Positions 5,211 through 7,040 of a stretch of 7,040 bases of DNA are shown here, in pieces (positions within the stretch are counted from its first letter, which is position 1; the number at the start of each line of letters is the position of its first letter). The notes under the pieces are model-generated. The model saw only the letters and a program-made list of their open reading frames with translations. It had not been told where the DNA came from and did not search any database. A program made the position numbers and the translations under genes. The stretch comes from JAUASV01 sp047605685 (GTDB lineage: Bacteria > Actinomycetota > Actinomycetes > Actinomycetales > Microbacteriaceae): assembly GCA_047605685.1 (NCBI GenBank), contig JASGFF010000096.1, positions 1-7,040 of the forward strand. Reading direction: 5' to 3'.

Positions 5211-6938
5211 GTGCTGCTGCGCCTCATCGCCCACCACGTCCGACCGCACTGGCCGCTGCTCGTCGGCGTGCTCGTGTTCCAGCTCGTCCAGTCGATAGCG
5301 AGCCTGTACCTGCCCACGCTCAACGCGGACATCATCGACGAGGGCGTCGCGAACGGCGACACCGGCTATGTGCTGCGCACCGGCGCGCTCATGCTCGGCA
5401 TCACGGTGCTGCAGGTGGCCGCGTCCGTCGTCGCCGTCTACTTCGGCTCCCGGGTGGCCATGTCCTTCGGCCGCGATCTGCGCGCCGCGCTGTTCCACCG
5501 GGTCAGCGGCTTCAGCGAGCGCGAGGTCACCCGCTTCGGCGCGCCGAGCCTCATCACCCGCACGAGCAACGACGTGCAGCAGGTGCAGATGCTCGTGCTG
5601 ATGACCTGCACGCTGCTCGTCGCGGCGCCGATCCTCGTGATCGGCGGCGTCGTGATGGCGCTCAAGCAGGACCTCGAGCTGTCCTGGATCATCGCGGTGA
5701 GCGCGCCCGTGCTGCTCGTGTCGATCGGCGCGATCGTGGTGCGCATGGTGCCGCTGTTCCGGCTCATGCAGCGGCGCATCGACACCGTCAACCGAGTGCT
5801 GCGCGAGCAGCTGACCGGCATCCGGGTGGTGCGCGCCTTCGTGCGCGAGCCGCTGGAGACCGCGCGCTTCGGGCAGGCCAACGCGGATGTCACCGCCACG
5901 GCGCTCGCCTCCGGCCGGCTGTTCGCGATCGTGTTCCCGATCGTGATGTTCGTGATGAACGTCTCGAGTGTCGCCGTGATCTGGTTCGGCGCGTTCCGCG
6001 TCGAGGACGGCCTGCCGGTCGGCACGCTGTTCGCCTTCCTCAGCTACCTGATGCAGATCCTCATGGCGGTGATGATGTCGACGTTCATGGCGATGATGGT
6101 CCCGCGCGCCGCCGTCTGCGCCGACCGCATCGCCGAGGTGCTGGGCACCGAGACGAGCGTCGTGCCCCCCGCCGGGGGCCGGCCGGGCGGCACGGAGCAC
6201 GGCAGCGTCGAGTTCCGCGCGGCGACGTTCAGCTACCCGGGGGCCGAGGCGCCGGTGCTCACCGGGGTGAGCTTCCGCGTCGCGCCGGGCACGACGACGG
6301 CGGTGATCGGCTCGACCGGGGCGGGCAAGACCACGCTCACGAACCTCGTGCCCCGGCTCATGGATGTCACGGCGGGCGCCGTGCTCGTCGACGGCGTCGA
6401 CGTGCGCGAGCTCGACGCCGAGGCGCTGCACGCCCGCATCGGCCTCGTGCCGCAGCGGCCGTACCTGTTCAGCGGCACCGTCGCCACGAACCTCCGCTAC
6501 GGCCGGCCGGACGCCGGCGACGAGGAGCTCTGGGCCGCCCTCGAGATCGCCCAGGGCCGCGACTTCGTGACGGCGCTCGGCGGCCTCGACGCCCCGATCG
6601 CCCAGGGCGGCACGAACGTCTCCGGCGGACAGCGGCAGCGGCTCGCGATCGCCCGCGCCCTCGTGAGGCGGCCGCCGGTCTACCTGTTCGACGACTCGTT
6701 CTCCGCGCTCGACACCCGCACGGACGCCGCGCTGCGCGCCGCCCTCGCCCGCGAGCTGCCCGAGGCCACCCGGCTCGTCGTCGCGCAGCGGGTGTCGACG
6801 ATCGTCGACGCCGACCAGATCGTCGTGCTCGAGGACGGCCGCGTCGTCGGCATCGGCACGCACGGCGAGCTGCTCGCGAGCAACCCCACCTACGCGGAGA
6901 TCGTCGCCTCCCAGCTGAGCGCCGAGGAGGCAGCCTGA
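5211..6938 (+). CDS. ABC exporter half-transporter, degenerate-site subunit of a probable heterodimer
   Basis: A 575-residue half-transporter with one membrane domain (about 1-320, six segments near 14-35, 58-79, 128-150, 157-177, 237-259 and 270-292) fused to one nucleotide-binding domain. ATP-site motifs are Walker A GSTGAGKTT (367-375), Q-loop Gln415, signature VSGGQRQR (470-477) and Walker B VYLFDD (490-495). The catalytic Glu after Walker B is Asp495, and the switch His is Gln526 (VAQRVST). The same pair of changes, 31 residues apart, marks the TM287-type subunit of heterodimeric exporters such as TM287/288, where one of two ATP sites is inactive while the signature here completes the active site of the partner. 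It therefore should pair with the product of the next gene, whose start codon overlaps this stop (TGATG). Substrate is likely a drug, lipid or peptide; it cannot be named. A TetR-family gene 2 nt upstream probably controls it. Confidence 0.93.
   Translation: MLLRLIAHHVRPHWPLLVGVLVFQLVQSIASLYLPTLNADIIDEGVANGDTGYVLRTGALMLGITVLQVAASVVAVYFGSRVAMSFGRDLRAALFHRVSGFSEREVTRFGAPSLITRTSNDVQQVQMLVLMTCTLLVAAPILVIGGVVMALKQDLELSWIIAVSAPVLLVSIGAIVVRMVPLFRLMQRRIDTVNRVLREQLTGIRVVRAFVREPLETARFGQANADVTATALASGRLFAIVFPIVMFVMNVSSVAVIWFGAFRVEDGLPVGTLFAFLSYLMQILMAVMMSTFMAMMVPRAAVCADRIAEVLGTETSVVPPAGGRPGGTEHGSVEFRAATFSYPGAEAPVLTGVSFRVAPGTTTAVIGSTGAGKTTLTNLVPRLMDVTAGAVLVDGVDVRELDAEALHARIGLVPQRPYLFSGTVATNLRYGRPDAGDEELWAALEIAQGRDFVTALGGLDAPIAQGGTNVSGGQRQRLAIARALVRRPPVYLFDDSFSALDTRTDAALRAALARELPEATRLVVAQRVSTIVDADQIVVLEDGRVVGIGTHGELLASNPTYAEIVASQLSAEEAA
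6924..6930 (+). promoter_or_regulatory. Shine-Dalgarno (GAGGAGG) of the second ABC gene
   Basis: GAGGAGG in the last codons of the first ABC gene lies 7 nt before ATG 6938. It supports that ATG as a real start despite the low-complexity sequence that follows. Confidence 0.8.
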
Positions 6939-7040
6939 TGTCGAGCCCCAGCAGTCCGAGCCCCAGCAGCCCGAGCCCCAGCAGCCCCAGCAGCCCCAGC
7001 AGCCCCGGCCGCCCCGGCCCGCCGGCGCGCCGCGGCCCCG
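6938..7040 (+). CDS. N-terminus of a downstream gene, probably the partner ABC exporter subunit (partial)
   Basis: ATG 6938 overlaps the preceding TGA by 1 nt and has a strong Shine-Dalgarno, so it is translated with the upstream ABC gene. Only 34 codons are in the window: MSS followed by repeated SPSSP units to about residue 23, then GRPGPPARRGP. The first part is a disordered Ser/Pro tail encoded by tandem repeats. No domain is visible yet. The call as ABC partner rests on context: the upstream subunit has a degenerate ATP site and needs a partner, such subunits are normally encoded next door, and actinobacterial partners often begin with a Pro/Gly/Arg-rich tail of the RRGP kind. A different gene product is possible. 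Confidence 0.7.
   Translation, partial: MSSPSSPSPSSPSPSSPSSPSSPGRPGPPARRGP
6944..7006 (+). repeat. Short in-frame tandem repeat coding Ser/Pro
   Basis: Three 15-bp units (6944-6958, 6959-6973, 6974-6988) differing at one or two positions are followed by two identical 9-bp AGCAGCCCC units (6989-6997, 6998-7006). All unit lengths are multiples of three, so gain or loss of copies keeps the frame and only changes the length of the Ser/Pro tail. The near identity of the copies points to slippage-type expansion. Confidence 0.85.

Noticed and set aside
5007..6863. 618-residue minus-strand open frame opposite the ABC exporter
   Set aside because: It mirrors the codon pattern of the ABC gene (many Arg, His, Asp, Glu) and has no domain; the ABC motifs on the plus strand are unambiguous.
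6944..7006. Possible CRISPR-like or other interspersed array
   Set aside because: The units are short, contiguous, without spacers, and in frame with a start codon preceded by a Shine-Dalgarno; it is a coding tandem repeat.

Overview
The window is very GC-rich (well over 70% by eye), densely coded, and uses almost only G/C-ending codons. Together with the gene families and the habit of starting genes directly at the 5' end of the mRNA, this points to an actinomycete, most likely Micrococcales and plausibly Microbacteriaceae. That placement is inference from composition and protein style; there is no rRNA or other marker here. The content is ordinary chromosomal housekeeping and accessory coding. 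I found no phage, insertion sequence, CRISPR array, tRNA, rRNA or toxin system, and nothing I would call an undescribed system.

Layout from left to right. (1) Two divergent members of the CDP-glycerol glycerophosphotransferase family (teichoic-acid-type cell-wall polymer synthesis) share a 132-bp promoter region. The left one runs off the window edge on the minus strand; the right one (1307-2527) is complete. (2) A GNRA-capped hairpin closes the 44-bp gap where the second of these genes converges on a DNA-repair pair. (3) The repair pair, on the minus strand, is ogt followed by tag, overlapping by 4 bp: a direct alkyl-DNA reversal enzyme coupled to 3-methyladenine glycosylase I. (4) Upstream of ogt on the same strand lies a LysE/ArgO-type amino-acid exporter gene. 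(5) A 235-bp divergent intergenic region follows, with long C-runs near the exporter and a strong G-run tract next to the next promoter. (6) On the plus strand lies an operon of a TetR-family repressor, a half-size ABC exporter with a degenerate ATP site, and the first 34 codons of what is probably its partner subunit, cut by the right edge.

The clearest signals beyond the genes are regulatory. Three gene starts (1307, ogt at 3674, exporter at 4355) each have a TANNNT-like -10 hexamer exactly 6 nt before the start codon and no Shine-Dalgarno, the signature of leaderless mRNAs. The two ABC genes inside the operon have strong Shine-Dalgarno sequences instead. The TetR gene has a recognisable promoter (TTGCGA, 17-bp spacer, TAGTGT) with a perfect inverted repeat, TGAGTG-CT-CACTCA, filling the spacer. 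This is most simply an autoregulatory operator controlling the repressor and the ABC pair, and it moves the repressor's start from the longest-ORF position (4564) to GTG 4591 or further in.
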